Of a stretch of 64,000 nucleotides of DNA, positions 51,951 to 61,948 are shown piece after piece. Made by a program: the position numbers and the translations under genes. Source of the DNA: Nevskiaceae bacterium (GTDB lineage Bacteria; Pseudomonadota; Gammaproteobacteria; Nevskiales; Nevskiaceae); NCBI GenBank assembly GCA_004297005.1, contig SCVA01000023.1:1-64000 (forward strand), given 5' to 3'. The notes under the pieces are model-generated. The model worked only from the letters and a program-made list of their open reading frames with translations, was not told the origin of the DNA and made no database searches. The number at the start of each line of letters is the position of its first letter. Positions within the stretch are counted from its first letter, which is position 1.

Positions 51951-54305
51951 ATGTCCGCCGCCGCACTGCCCGACCGCCTTGGCCCTTTCCAGATTCTCGG
52001 CCTGATCGGGGAGGGCGGCATGGGCCGCGTCTACCGCGCCCAGCAGGAAACGCCGCGCCGTCTGGTCGCGCTCAAGCTGCCGCAGACCGGCGCGGCGCGG
52101 CAGGTGTTCCAGCGCTTTCAGCGCGAGATCGCGCTGCTGGCCAACCTCGAACACCCGAACATCGCCCGCCTCTACGGCGCCGGCGTGCTCGAAGAGGAGC
52201 AGACGCCCTACCTGGCAATGGAGCTGGTCGACGGCCTGCCGCTGACCCAGGCGTGCCGCGACTGGCCACTGCACCGCAAGCTGGAGCTGCTCGCCAAGCT
52301 CGCCCGCGCCGTGCACTACGCGCACACGCGTGGCGTCGTGCACCGCGACTTGAAGCCCGCCAACGTGCTGGTCACCGCCGAGGGCGAGCCGAAGATTCTC
52401 GACTTCGGCGTCGCCCGCGCCCGCGACGAGGACGGCAGCGGCACCCAGCTCACGCTGGCCGGCGAGATCGTCGGCACCCTCGCCTACATGGCCTGGGAGC
52501 AGCTCGCCGGCGGCGCCGCCGTCGCCGACCCGCGCGTCGATGTCTACGCGCTCGGCGCCATCGCCTACGAGTTGCTGAGCGGACAGCGCCCCCACCCCGA
52601 GCTGCCGACGCACTCGCTGGCGGCGGCGGTCGAAGCCCTGCGCACGCAGAGCCCGATGCCGCTCGCCCAGCGCCTGCCGGCGGCGCGCGGCGATCTCAAT
52701 ACCGTGGTGATGAAAGCGCTGGAGCGCGAGCCCGGCGCCCGCTACGACTCGGCGCTGGCGCTGGCGAACGATCTGGAGCGCTATCTCGGCGATCTGCCCA
52801 TCGAAGCGCGCCCGCCCACCGCCGGCTACCTGTTGCGCAAGTTCGTACGCCGGCACCGGGCGCTGACCGCTTCGGCCCTGGTGGTGAGCCTGGCACTGGT
52901 GGCGGCAGTGGTGGTTTCCGCCCGCTTCGCGCTCAGCGAAAAAAAGGCGCGCGTCCACGCCGAAGAGCAGACTGCCGCCTTCGAGGCCACCAACCGCTTC
53001 CTCGAAGAGCTGCTGACTGCCGCCGATCCCGAGAAGGCGCAGGGCCAGTCGATGTCGGTGCGCGAGATCATCGACCGCGCCCGCATCGCCCTGGACCAGC
53101 AGCAGAGCCTGCCGCCCTCGGCGCGCGTGCTGGCGACGGTGGCGCTGGCGCAGACCTATAGCCAGTTGGGCGATTCCAAGCTCGGCATCAGCCTGCTCGA
53201 CGAGGCCGAGCGGCGCATCGCCGGCCAGCCAGTCAACGCCTTCGCCGCCGCCAAGCAGCGGCTGGTGCGCGGCGAGATTCAGACCCAGTTGCCGGACATG
53301 GCCGGCGCCTACGAAACGCTCAAGCCCCTGCTCACGCCGGAGCCGCCGACCGACAAGGCGCTGGCGCGCATCTGGGTCGACGCGTACGCGACTGCGGCCA
53401 ACGCGCAGTTCTCGATGGGCCATCTCGAAGAGGCGGGCCGCTACATGGCGGGGCTCGGCGACATCTCCGCCCGCCTGCTCGGCGCTGACGACATCAGCAC
53501 CTTCGCGGCGCGCGCCAACGAAATCACCCTGCTCTACCAGAACGGCAAGCTGCCGGAGGCGCGCCAGGCGCTGGAGGAGATACTGCCGCGCATGGATGCC
53601 AGCATCGGCCGGCTGCACGCCTACACCACCACCCTGCGGCAGATCCTGGCGCTGGTGCTGCGCGACCAGAACGAGATCGACGCGGCGATTGCCCTGATGC
53701 GCCAGGTGGCCGCCGACCGCGGCAAGGCGATGGGGCCCAATCACGACTTCACCCTCGCCTCGGAACGCCTGCTGATCCAGATGATGCGGATCAAGGACCC
53801 GGCCTCGCCCGAGATCTATGCGCTGACCCGCGAGATCACCGCACGACTGGAGAAGCTTTCCGGCCTCGATCATCGCGCCACCCAGCAGGCTTTCGACGAC
53901 CAGGCCCGCGCGGCGATGGCACTCGGCCGCTACGACGAGGCCGAAGACCTCTACCAGCGGGTGCTGGCGGCGCAGGCGCGGCTGAAGATGGGCGACGACT
54001 TCGAGACCCTGGCGCACCACCAGGGCTATGCCGAGCTGATGCTCAAGCGCGGCCAGGCCGCCCAGGCCGAGCCCTATCTGCGCGACCTGCACGCGCGCTC
54101 GGTGAAGGTGCTGGGCGAGGATCACCCGCGCAGTTTCGTGATCCTGGGCGTCCTCGGTGAGGCCGAGGCGGCGTTGGGCCGCAACGGCGACGCGCGCCGC
54201 GACCTGAGCCGCGCGCTGGAGCTGGCGGTGGCCAAGCTCGGCGACCAGCATCCGCGCAGCCAGGCGATCCGCAAGAGTCTGGAGGCGCTGCCGGCCTCCA
54301 ACTAA
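51951..54305 (+). CDS. Membrane-anchored Ser/Thr protein kinase with TPR-like C-terminus
   Basis: A 784-residue protein. The kinase domain (about 12-290) has the glycine loop GEGGMGRVY, Lys42, the catalytic HRDLKPAN (Asp133) and DFG (Asp151-Gly153). The APE position reads AWE (Trp182 for Pro). A membrane helix (about 305-328, ALTASALVVSLALVAAVVVSARF) is followed by a helical repeat region (about 345-784) like the tetratricopeptide sensors of bacterial kinases. It probably phosphorylates proteins in response to an extracytoplasmic or protein signal. No phosphatase gene is adjacent. Confidence 0.9.
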   Translation: MSAAALPDRLGPFQILGLIGEGGMGRVYRAQQETPRRLVALKLPQTGAARQVFQRFQREIALLANLEHPNIARLYGAGVLEEEQTPYLAMELVDGLPLTQACRDWPLHRKLELLAKLARAVHYAHTRGVVHRDLKPANVLVTAEGEPKILDFGVARARDEDGSGTQLTLAGEIVGTLAYMAWEQLAGGAAVADPRVDVYALGAIAYELLSGQRPHPELPTHSLAAAVEALRTQSPMPLAQRLPAARGDLNTVVMKALEREPGARYDSALALANDLERYLGDLPIEARPPTAGYLLRKFVRRHRALTASALVVSLALVAAVVVSARFALSEKKARVHAEEQTAAFEATNRFLEELLTAADPEKAQGQSMSVREIIDRARIALDQQQSLPPSARVLATVALAQTYSQLGDSKLGISLLDEAERRIAGQPVNAFAAAKQRLVRGEIQTQLPDMAGAYETLKPLLTPEPPTDKALARIWVDAYATAANAQFSMGHLEEAGRYMAGLGDISARLLGADDISTFAARANEITLLYQNGKLPEARQALEEILPRMDASIGRLHAYTTTLRQILALVLRDQNEIDAAIALMRQVAADRGKAMGPNHDFTLASERLLIQMMRIKDPASPEIYALTREITARLEKLSGLDHRATQQAFDDQARAAMALGRYDEAEDLYQRVLAAQARLKMGDDFETLAHHQGYAELMLKRGQAAQAEPYLRDLHARSVKVLGEDHPRSFVILGVLGEAEAALGRNGDARRDLSRALELAVAKLGDQHPRSQAIRKSLEALPASN

Positions 54306-54370
54306 AGGCTAGCCCAACACTCGCCTGAACGGATGACGCCCCGGCGGCGTGGCGACTTAGACTGCCGGGC

Positions 54371-55396
54371 ATGCGCAATCCCGACTCCGCCGCCGTCCCC
54401 GCCCTTTCCAGCGCGCCCGACGTCCCCCTGCAGCTTGGCCCCGGCCCGGTGCCACTCAAGCCGGTGCAGGTGCGCCTGCGCAGCCGGCTGATCGTCTGGC
54501 TGCTGCGCAAGCTGCTGCGCCCTCTGGTGGGCTGGGCGGCCAACGGCTCCTACGCCCGCATCGCCAAGGTGCAGTTGCTGCTGGCATCCCAGGTTTGCAA
54601 GGACAGCAGCGGCCAGCCGCTGGACTACCGCGTGCTCGGCCAGGTGCCGGGGCACGTGGTCGGCGACATCCAGGACCGCGACCGGCCGGTGATCCTCTAC
54701 CTGCACGGCGGTGGCTTCCTGGCGCCGGCGGTGCCTACCACCCATGTCTGGCTGCTGGCACGGATGTGCGCGGAGCTGGGCGCCTCCGGCTTCATGGCCG
54801 ACTACCGGCTGGCGCCGTTCAACAAGTTCCCCGCCGCGCTCGACGACTGCGAGCGCGCCTACCAGGCCTTGCTGGAGCTGGGCCACGACCCGCGGCGCAT
54901 CGTGGTCATGGGCGAGTCGGCCGGCGGCAATCTCACCCTCGGCACCCTGCAACGCATCCGCAAGCGCGGCTGGCCGATGCCGGCCTGCGCCATCCCGATT
55001 TCACCGGTCACCGAGATGGGCCGCGTGCATGCGCCGCCCTCGCGGGCGCTGAAGATGAGGCGTGACCCCATCCTGCCGATTGCCGCCCTGCAGCGGGTGG
55101 ACGAGCTCTACGCCGGCGACTGGGACGCCTCGGACCCCGAGCTGTCGCCGCTGTACATGGATTGCAGCGGCCTGCCGCCGCTGTACTTCCTGGCCTCCGA
55201 CAACGAGGTGCTGCTGGACGACACCGTGCTGCTGGCGCGCCGCGCGCAAGCCGCCGGCGCGCAGGTGAAGCTGGATGTCTGGCCGGTGTTCCCGCACGCC
55301 TTCCCGCTGTTCGGGCAGTTGTTCCCGGAGGTGCGCGCGGCGCGGGCGGACATGCTGATCTTCATGCGCCAGCACCTGAGGGCGACCAAGGATTGA
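54371..55396 (+). CDS. Alpha/beta-hydrolase of the hormone-sensitive-lipase family
   Basis: A 341-residue esterase. The oxyanion-hole motif HGGG starts at His112; the nucleophile is Ser183 in GESAGG; the Asp and His come late (near SDNEVLLDD and PVFPHAFPLFG). No signal peptide. The family hydrolyses short- and medium-chain esters. It lies between the kinase and the acyl-CoA synthetase on the same strand, 46 bp before the latter, which fits release and activation of a carboxylic acid. Confidence 0.88.
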   Translation: MRNPDSAAVPALSSAPDVPLQLGPGPVPLKPVQVRLRSRLIVWLLRKLLRPLVGWAANGSYARIAKVQLLLASQVCKDSSGQPLDYRVLGQVPGHVVGDIQDRDRPVILYLHGGGFLAPAVPTTHVWLLARMCAELGASGFMADYRLAPFNKFPAALDDCERAYQALLELGHDPRRIVVMGESAGGNLTLGTLQRIRKRGWPMPACAIPISPVTEMGRVHAPPSRALKMRRDPILPIAALQRVDELYAGDWDASDPELSPLYMDCSGLPPLYFLASDNEVLLDDTVLLARRAQAAGAQVKLDVWPVFPHAFPLFGQLFPEVRAARADMLIFMRQHLRATKD

Positions 55397-55442
55397 CGCC
55401 CACCGGCCGCACGGGGAGGGCGAGATAGAACAAGGAGGAGAG

Positions 55443-57338
55443 ATGAGCAACTACCAGAACACCTACCGGCGCGCGCTGGATCAGCCCGAAGCCTACTGGG
55501 CCGAGCAGGCCGCCCAACTGCACTGGGACCGCCCCTGGGAGCGCGTGCTCGACGACAGCCGCCCACCGTTCTACCGCTGGTTTCCGGGTGGGCGGCTCAA
55601 CACCTGCTACAACGCGCTCGACCGCCATGTCGATGGCGGCCGCGCCGAGCAGGCGGCGCTGATCTACGACAGTCCGCTGGCCGGCGTGGTGAAGAGCTTC
55701 AGCTACCGCGAGCTGCGCGACGCGGTGGCGCTGTTCGCCGGCGCGCTGCGCCAGCAGGGTGTGCAAACCGGCGACCGCGTGGTGATCTACATGCCGATGG
55801 TGCCGGAGGCGGCCATCGCCATGCTCGCCTGCGCGCGCATCGGTGCCGTGCACTCGGTGGTGTTCGGCGGCTTCGCCGCGCCGGAGCTGGCCAAGCGCAT
55901 CGACGACGCCAAGCCGACCCTGATCGTGTCGGCTTCCTGCGGTCTCGAACCGGGTCGGGTGATCGCTTACAAGCCGCTGCTCGACCATGCCATCGAGCTC
56001 TCCACGCACAAGCCGGCGCGCTGCATCCTGCTGCAACGGCCACAGTGCGCGGCAACGCTGATCGCCGGCCGCGATGTCGATTGGCAGGCTGCGCTCGCCG
56101 GCGCCACGCCGGCCGACTGCGTGAGCGTGGCCGCCACCGATCCGCTCTACGTGCTCTACACCTCCGGCACCACCGGCAAGCCCAAGGGCGTGGTGCGCGA
56201 CCATGGCGGCCACGCGGTGTCGCTGGTGCATTCGATGAACGCCGTCTACGACACCCAGCCCGGCGACGTGTTCTGGGCCGCGTCCGACGTCGGCTGGGTG
56301 GTCGGCCATGCCTACATCGTCTACGGCCCGCTGCTGCAGGGCTGCACCACGGTGATGTACGAGGGCAAGCCGGTGGGCACGCCGGATGCCGGCGCCTTCT
56401 GGCGGGTGATCGCCCAGCACCGGGTCAAGACCTTCTTCACCGCCCCCACCGCCTTCCGCGCGATCAAGAAGGAAGATCCCAAGGGCGAGCTGTTGCAGCA
56501 GTACGACCTCTCGCACTTCAAGGCGCTGTACCTGGCCGGCGAGCGCAGCGACCCCGACACCATCCGCTGGGCACAGCAGATGCTGAAGGTGCCGGTGGTC
56601 GACAACTGGTGGCAGACCGAGCTGGGCTGGCCGGCCATCGCCAACTGCCGCGGCATCGAAGAAAAGCCGGTGAAGCCGGGCTCGGCGACCGTCGCCGTGC
56701 CGGGCTATGACATCCGCGTGCTCGACGCCGAGGGCGGCGAGCTGGAAGCCGGCGAGATCGGCAACCTCGCTATCAAGCTGCCGCTGCCGCCCGGCACCCT
56801 GCCCACCCTCTGGAACAACGAGGACGGCTACCGCGATACCTATCTGAGCCGCTACCCCGGCTACTACCTGGCCGGCGACGCCGGCTATGTCGACGAGGAC
56901 GGCTACTGGTGGGTGATGTCGCGCATCGACGACATCATCAACGTCGCCGGCCACCGGCTCTCCACCGGCGCGATGGAAGAGGTCTTGTCCGGGCATCCGG
57001 ACGTCGCCGAGTGCGCGGTGATCGGTGTCGCCGACGCACTCAAGGGCCAGTTGCCGGTGGGCCTGGTGGTGCTCAAGGCCGGCGTCCAGCGCGACGCCGA
57101 CACGGTCTGCAAGGAGCTGGTCGAGCGGGTGCGCCGGGAGATCGGCGCGGTGGCTGCGCTCAAGCAGGTGACAGTGGTGGCCCGACTGCCCAAGACCCGC
57201 TCCGGCAAGGTGCTGCGCGCCACCATGCGCGCCATCGCCGACGGCGCCAACTACGTCGCGCCGGCCACCATCGACGACCCGAAGACGCTGGAAGAAATCG
57301 CCACGGCGCTGCAAGGCCTGGGCTACGCCAAGGGCTGA
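55443..57338 (+). CDS. Propionyl-CoA synthetase-like acyl-CoA synthetase (PrpE type)
   Basis: A 631-residue AMP-forming synthetase. It starts YRRALDQPEAYWAEQAAQLHW, the acetyl/propionyl-CoA synthetase N-terminal domain; the ATP motif YTSGTTGKPKGV and adenylate motif follow, and the C-terminal catalytic Lys is in KTRSGKVLRATM. It activates propionate or another short acid. The hydrolase gene upstream may supply substrate. AGGAGAG precedes ATG 55443. Confidence 0.9.
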   Translation: MSNYQNTYRRALDQPEAYWAEQAAQLHWDRPWERVLDDSRPPFYRWFPGGRLNTCYNALDRHVDGGRAEQAALIYDSPLAGVVKSFSYRELRDAVALFAGALRQQGVQTGDRVVIYMPMVPEAAIAMLACARIGAVHSVVFGGFAAPELAKRIDDAKPTLIVSASCGLEPGRVIAYKPLLDHAIELSTHKPARCILLQRPQCAATLIAGRDVDWQAALAGATPADCVSVAATDPLYVLYTSGTTGKPKGVVRDHGGHAVSLVHSMNAVYDTQPGDVFWAASDVGWVVGHAYIVYGPLLQGCTTVMYEGKPVGTPDAGAFWRVIAQHRVKTFFTAPTAFRAIKKEDPKGELLQQYDLSHFKALYLAGERSDPDTIRWAQQMLKVPVVDNWWQTELGWPAIANCRGIEEKPVKPGSATVAVPGYDIRVLDAEGGELEAGEIGNLAIKLPLPPGTLPTLWNNEDGYRDTYLSRYPGYYLAGDAGYVDEDGYWWVMSRIDDIINVAGHRLSTGAMEEVLSGHPDVAECAVIGVADALKGQLPVGLVVLKAGVQRDADTVCKELVERVRREIGAVAALKQVTVVARLPKTRSGKVLRATMRAIADGANYVAPATIDDPKTLEEIATALQGLGYAKG

Positions 57339-57342
57339 AGCG

Positions 57343-57442
57343 ACCCCTCCGTCGCCTTCGGCGCCACCTCCCCTACACGTAGGGGAGGCGAATCAGTTCC
57401 TCCCCTGCGTGCAGGGGAGGTAGCGCGAAGCGACGGAGGTGT
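57343..57442. repeat. C-rich inverted repeat, two palindromes
   Basis: Two palindromic units (cctcccctacacgtaggggagg, about 57367-57388, and its near-copy at 57399-57420) lie in an imperfect inverted repeat with outer arms cctccgtcgc-like (57347) and gcgacggagg (57430-57439). The pair would fold into a large hairpin. It stands between prpE-like and SDR genes of the same strand and resembles the other palindromes in the window. Confidence 0.85.
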
Positions 57443-57485
57443 TGCCGTCAAAGCTTCGAAGAGTCCGCAATCAGGAGCAATCCCC

Positions 57486-58415
57486 ATGAGCACCAAACCC
57501 TGGACCCGCGCCGACCTGCCCTCGCTGTCCGGCAAGCAAGCCATCGTCACCGGTGCCAATAGCGGCCTGGGCCTGGAGACCGCGGTCGGCCTGGCGGCGG
57601 CCGGCGCCAGCCTGGTGCTGGCCTGTCGCAGCCCGGAGCGTTCCGCCGCCGCGCTGGCCGAGCTGCGGCGTCGGGTCCCTGGTGCCAGCGCCGAGCTGAT
57701 GAGCCTGGATCTGTCCGACCTCGCCTCGGTACGCGCCTTCGCCGAGCAGTACGGCGCGCGGCGGCTGGACATCCTGGTCAACAACGCCGGGGTCATGGCA
57801 CTGCCCTACGCGCAGACCAAGGATGGCTTCGAGCTGCAGATCGGCACCAACCATCTCGGCCATTTCGCGCTCACCGGCCTGCTGCTGCCGCGCCTGCTGG
57901 CGACGCCCGGCGCGCGGGTGGTGACGGTGGCCAGCGTCGCCCACCGCGCCGCCAGTGGTTTCACGGTGGACGACCTCAACTGGCAGCGGCGCCCCTACAA
58001 CAAGGCGCAGGCCTATGCCTGCAGCAAGCTCGCCAACCTGCTGTTCAGTCTGGAGCTGGACCGCCGCCTGCGCGCCGCCGGCCACGTCCTGATCGCGGTC
58101 GCCGCGCACCCCGGCTACTCCTCCACCAACATCGGCCTCAACACCGCCGACGGCGAGCGTAATGCCCTGGAGAAGCTGGCGATCCGCATCGGCAATGCGC
58201 TGTTCGCGCAGTCGGCCGCGCGCGGCGCGCTGCCCAGCCTGCGCGCCGCCGGCGACCCGGCCGTGCAAGGCGGCGAGTACTACGGCCCGCGCGGGCTGTT
58301 CCAGTTCGCCGGGGCACCGGTGAAGGTGGGCTATCACCCGCGCGCCGGCGACGAGGTGCTGGCACGCAGGCTCTGGCAGCAGTCGGAGCTGCTCACCGGG
58401 CTGCGTTACCTCTAG
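57486..58415 (+). CDS. Short-chain dehydrogenase/reductase (retinol-dehydrogenase/WWOX-like)
   Basis: A 309-residue SDR of the extended retinol-dehydrogenase-like type. TGANSGLG near residues 22-29, NNAGVM near 100, and the active-site AYACSKLANLL. GTNHLGHFALTGLLLP is diagnostic for this branch. It probably reduces or oxidises lipid-type alcohols or aldehydes. No partner can be named; it is the last gene before a 363-bp gap. Confidence 0.88.
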   Translation: MSTKPWTRADLPSLSGKQAIVTGANSGLGLETAVGLAAAGASLVLACRSPERSAAALAELRRRVPGASAELMSLDLSDLASVRAFAEQYGARRLDILVNNAGVMALPYAQTKDGFELQIGTNHLGHFALTGLLLPRLLATPGARVVTVASVAHRAASGFTVDDLNWQRRPYNKAQAYACSKLANLLFSLELDRRLRAAGHVLIAVAAHPGYSSTNIGLNTADGERNALEKLAIRIGNALFAQSAARGALPSLRAAGDPAVQGGEYYGPRGLFQFAGAPVKVGYHPRAGDEVLARRLWQQSELLTGLRYL

Positions 58416-58778
58416 GGCTGGCACTGGTTTCCTCGTGGAGCGCAGCGGGAGTTAGTAGCGACCACCCTCCCCGGACGAGGACTGCCCAGTCCCACGTCCG
58501 ATCACCACCATCGCTCCCGACCCGCCACAGCTCTCCGTAGTACGTCCACCGGGATGCCCTGCCCGGCGGCGCCACCCATGCCAGCGAACAGGCTGGCGGC
58601 TGGCCGACTCGCAACCTCGCCTGATCGACCTGGCAACTGACAGGCGAGTCCTCGTCAATTCGGGGGAGTGATCCCCGGCGCCATGCCACTACATTGCCGA
58701 CGTGCCCCAAGCGCTTTTGGGGGCCGCACGGCAGGCCGCCACGGAAAGGCGACCGCATCGACAATGCATGGAGGCGAC
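58416..58778. other. Gene-poor region upstream of the DUF1302 gene
   Basis: A 363-bp gap. A perfect 8-bp inverted repeat (58616-58623, ctcgcctg; 58641-58648, caggcgag) lies 130 bp before the DUF1302 start. Open frames on both strands cross it but lack recognised domains. The GGAGG site of the DUF1302 gene is at its end. No promoter hexamers stood out. Confidence 0.5.
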
Positions 58779-60653
58779 ATGGCGGCTGGCAACGGCGCCC
58801 GGGCGAGGTTGGCCCTGGGTCTGGCGGGTGGTGTGGCGATGGGCACGGCGCAGGCCGGCTCTTACGAGATTTTCGGCCTCGACGCCGAAACCCAGTTCCA
58901 GGCCGGCTATGCCCTGGGCGTGCGGCTTGAGGACCCCGACAACCGCATCATCGCCACCCCGCCCAGCCCGGAGATTCCCATCCCCGACGCGCTGAAGCTG
59001 CCGGAGTCCAACAACTACGACGACGGCGACCGCAACTTCAAGAAAGGCGCGCTGATCAACAACCGCGTCACCGCGCTCGGCGAGCTGCTACTGAAGAAGG
59101 ACGACTACGGCCTGCTGCTGCGCGGCGACGCCTTCTACGACGACGTCTATCGGCGCCTGGACAACGACAACGACTCGCCCGACACCATCAACAAGACCAG
59201 CGGACGGGTGAACGAATTCACCCACGCGGCGCGCTATTACGACGGCCAGCGCACCCGCTTGCTCGACGCCTACGCGTTCGGTAGCTGGTACATCGGCGAC
59301 AGCGCCGCGCTCAACCTGCGCATCGGCCAGCAGGTGGTGGCCTGGGGCGAGAGCCTGTTCTTCTCCGGTGTGGCGCTGGCACAAGGCCCGGCCGACGCCA
59401 CCAAGGCGACCGTCCCCGGCGCCGACGTGAAGAGCATCCTGCTGCCGGTCAACCAGGTGTCGCTGCAACTGGCGCTCAACGAAGACCTCACCCTGCTCGG
59501 CCAGTACAAGCTGGAGTTCAAGGAGGTCGAGCTGAACCCGGTCGGCGAGTTCTACTCGGTGAGCGACGTGGTCGGTCCTGGAGCGGAGTTCATCTACGGC
59601 ATCAAGAATCCGGTGCACAAGGATGTGCTGGCCGACACCATCCTCAACGCGCCGGACCTGCTGGGCGCGCTCTACCCGGCGCTGCAGCCGCTGTCGCCGC
59701 TGCTCAACCCCATCCTCGATCTGCCGCTGATCCCCGAGGTGGTGCGCGGCGTGGTCGGCCTGGTTGGCGCCACCGGCGTGCTCGACGGCGCGCCGAAGAA
59801 CATCAACGTGCAACGCCGCGAAGACATCCGCCCCAGCGACTACGGTCAGTGGGGCCTGGGCCTGCGCTACCGGCTGACCTCGGAGACCACCGTGGGCGCC
59901 TACCGCCTGCGCTACCACAACACCACGCCGGCGCCGGTGCAGAACTACGGCTACGCGGTGCTGCTGCCGGGCGCCGGCGGCCTGCCTGACATCACCACCC
60001 AGGTGCTCGGTGTGCAGGTGCCGGTGACCTACAACATCCGCTACTTCGACGGCATCGACCTCTCGGCGCTGAGCTTCTCCACCAGCCTGTTCGGCGCCAA
60101 TGTCGCCGGCGAGCTGATCTACCGCGAAGGCGTGGACGTGCTGGTGGATGTCGATGGCGGGCTGCTCGGGCCGGTGCCGACGCCGACCCGCGGCAAGGTC
60201 GGCCAGGCGCTGCTGTCGGCGATCTACACCATCGGCCCGCGCGCCTTCTGGGACTCCTTCACCCTGGTCAGCGAAGCGGGCTATGTGCACGTCGAGGACG
60301 TCGATCCCGCCTGCGGCCCGACCAGTTGCTCGCAGCAACTCACCTACACCCGCGACGCCTCCGGCTACTCGATCCTCGGCATCATCGACCGCAAGGCGGT
60401 GTTCGACGGCTGGGACCTACAGATTCCAGTGACCTTCGCGGGCATCATCGGCGGCCATTCCTCCCTGCTCTCGGGCCTGGGCTCGCTGATGGGCGAGGGC
60501 GACTACCGCGCCAGCCTGGGCGTCAACTTCACGCGCCTGCAGGCCTTCACGGTCGGCCTGAGCTACAGCGCCTTCCTGGGCGAGCCGCACTTCCAGGAGC
60601 GACCCTACGCCGACCGCGACAACGTCTCGCTGAGCCTGACCTACCGCTTCTAG
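58779..60653 (+). CDS. DUF1302 outer-membrane protein
   Basis: A 624-residue exported protein with a signal peptide (GARARLALGLAGGVAMGTAQAG), alternating aromatic/charged beta-strand pattern and a C-terminal strand ending in Phe (NVSLSLTYRF), typical of outer-membrane beta-barrels. The region WYIGDSAALNLRIGQQVVAWGESLFFSG matches DUF1302, which in degraders is often found with lipid, hydrocarbon or steroid catabolism genes and a DUF1329 partner (absent here). ATG 58779 has GGAGG close upstream; an ATG five codons earlier (58764) is possible. Confidence 0.85.
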   Translation: MAAGNGARARLALGLAGGVAMGTAQAGSYEIFGLDAETQFQAGYALGVRLEDPDNRIIATPPSPEIPIPDALKLPESNNYDDGDRNFKKGALINNRVTALGELLLKKDDYGLLLRGDAFYDDVYRRLDNDNDSPDTINKTSGRVNEFTHAARYYDGQRTRLLDAYAFGSWYIGDSAALNLRIGQQVVAWGESLFFSGVALAQGPADATKATVPGADVKSILLPVNQVSLQLALNEDLTLLGQYKLEFKEVELNPVGEFYSVSDVVGPGAEFIYGIKNPVHKDVLADTILNAPDLLGALYPALQPLSPLLNPILDLPLIPEVVRGVVGLVGATGVLDGAPKNINVQRREDIRPSDYGQWGLGLRYRLTSETTVGAYRLRYHNTTPAPVQNYGYAVLLPGAGGLPDITTQVLGVQVPVTYNIRYFDGIDLSALSFSTSLFGANVAGELIYREGVDVLVDVDGGLLGPVPTPTRGKVGQALLSAIYTIGPRAFWDSFTLVSEAGYVHVEDVDPACGPTSCSQQLTYTRDASGYSILGIIDRKAVFDGWDLQIPVTFAGIIGGHSSLLSGLGSLMGEGDYRASLGVNFTRLQAFTVGLSYSAFLGEPHFQERPYADRDNVSLSLTYRF

Positions 60654-60741
60654 GGCCGGTTTACAGGCCCTAGGCCAAGTGGCCGAGGCGCCCCCCGGCA
60701 TCGGCGCGATACTGCGCGCCAATGCCAGCGGGAGGAGAACC

Positions 60742-61824
60742 ATGGCCAAGAACCAACGCGGACGCCGTATCCGCTTCGCCACGCAGGTCGGCGCCCTCGG
60801 TCTGACGCTGCTGCTGAGCGCCTGCGCCGGCGGCTCGGCCGACGAGGCCAGCGCCGGCAATGGCTGGGCCGGCGAGCCCAAGCTGGAAACCCCGGCGGAG
60901 CAGCTCGACGCGGCGCTGCATTGCACGCCCTTCGAGCACCCGGACAAGCCGCCGGTGCTGCTGGTGCACGGCACCTTCACCAATGGCGCCGAGCAGTACG
61001 AGTGGACCTACATTCCGCTGCTCAGCGAGCGCGGCTACGACGTCTGCGCGGTGACCTATCCCGACCGCGGCCTGGGCGATATGCAGATCTCGGCCGAGTA
61101 CGTGGTGCACGCGCTGCGGCGCATCCATGCCGAGACCGGCCGCAAGGTGGCGATGATCGGCCACAGCCAGGGCGCCGGCATGCCGCGCTGGGCGCTGAAG
61201 TGGTGGCCTTCGGCGCGCGCGGCGGTGGCGGACTTCGTGCTGCAGGCCGGCCCCAACCACGGCACCGCGATCTCCGACCCGCTGACTCTGCTCGCCGGCC
61301 TCGGCCTGCCGCTGCCCAGCACCAGCAGCTTGCCGGTGCCGCTGCCGGCGGCGGTGCGCCAGTTCGCGCCCGATTCGCTGTTCACGACGGCGGTCAATCG
61401 CGGCGACGAAACCCCGGGCGACATCGACTACACCAGTCTCTACACCCAGTTCGACGAGCTGGTGCAGCCGGTGAGTCCAGTGCCAACCGCCGCGCTGGAC
61501 TGGCAGCAGAACAACCCCAAGGTCGCCAACCTGTTGTTGCAGGACCTCTGCCCCGGCCGCTTCGTCGATCACGTCAGTATCGGTCTCACCGACCGTCTGG
61601 CGTTCGAGCTCACGCTGGATGCGATCAGCCAGCCCGGCCCTGCCAATCCCGAACGCGCGGGCGGCGCCGCGCTCTGCGGCCTGGCGGCGATCATTCCCGA
61701 CCAGATCATCAGCCCCAACGCCGCCAGCGGCCTGGTCAACATCCTGCGCGCCGAATTGGGCGGCAGCGCGCCCTCACCGCACCTGGTCGGCGAGGAGCCG
61801 CCGCTGAAGGACTACGCGCGTTGA
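60742..61824 (+). CDS. Lipoprotein lipase/triacylglycerol-lipase-like hydrolase
   Basis: A 360-residue alpha/beta-hydrolase. The signal peptide ends LLLSAC (lipid-anchored Cys28). VLLVHGTFTNGAEQYEW is the oxyanion-loop region of extracellular lipases; the nucleophile is Ser142 in GHSQGA. It ends with several cysteines (CPGRF, CGLAA) that could be bridged. It starts 88 bp after the DUF1302 gene with GGAGGAG before the ATG, so both may be co-expressed to break down and take up lipids. Confidence 0.87.
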   Translation: MAKNQRGRRIRFATQVGALGLTLLLSACAGGSADEASAGNGWAGEPKLETPAEQLDAALHCTPFEHPDKPPVLLVHGTFTNGAEQYEWTYIPLLSERGYDVCAVTYPDRGLGDMQISAEYVVHALRRIHAETGRKVAMIGHSQGAGMPRWALKWWPSARAAVADFVLQAGPNHGTAISDPLTLLAGLGLPLPSTSSLPVPLPAAVRQFAPDSLFTTAVNRGDETPGDIDYTSLYTQFDELVQPVSPVPTAALDWQQNNPKVANLLLQDLCPGRFVDHVSIGLTDRLAFELTLDAISQPGPANPERAGGAALCGLAAIIPDQIISPNAASGLVNILRAELGGSAPSPHLVGEEPPLKDYAR

Positions 61825-61948
61825 ACCAGCGCCAGCGCCGGTACTGCAAACGGGCGAAGACATCGACGGCCGGCTTGCCGAACATCGCCGCGCCATAATT
61901 GCGCTCCCCGCGCAGCCTGCGCTCCACACCCCACGGGCCTTACGCCGC

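Noticed and set aside
51906-54251. 781-codon minus-strand frame opposite the kinase gene
   Set aside because: Antisense shadow: the plus strand carries intact kinase motifs, and the minus frame is low-complexity with no family features.
58393-58764. 123-codon minus-strand frame in the gap before the DUF1302 gene
   Set aside because: No domain, no ribosome site and it begins inside the DUF1302 leader; not supported as a gene.
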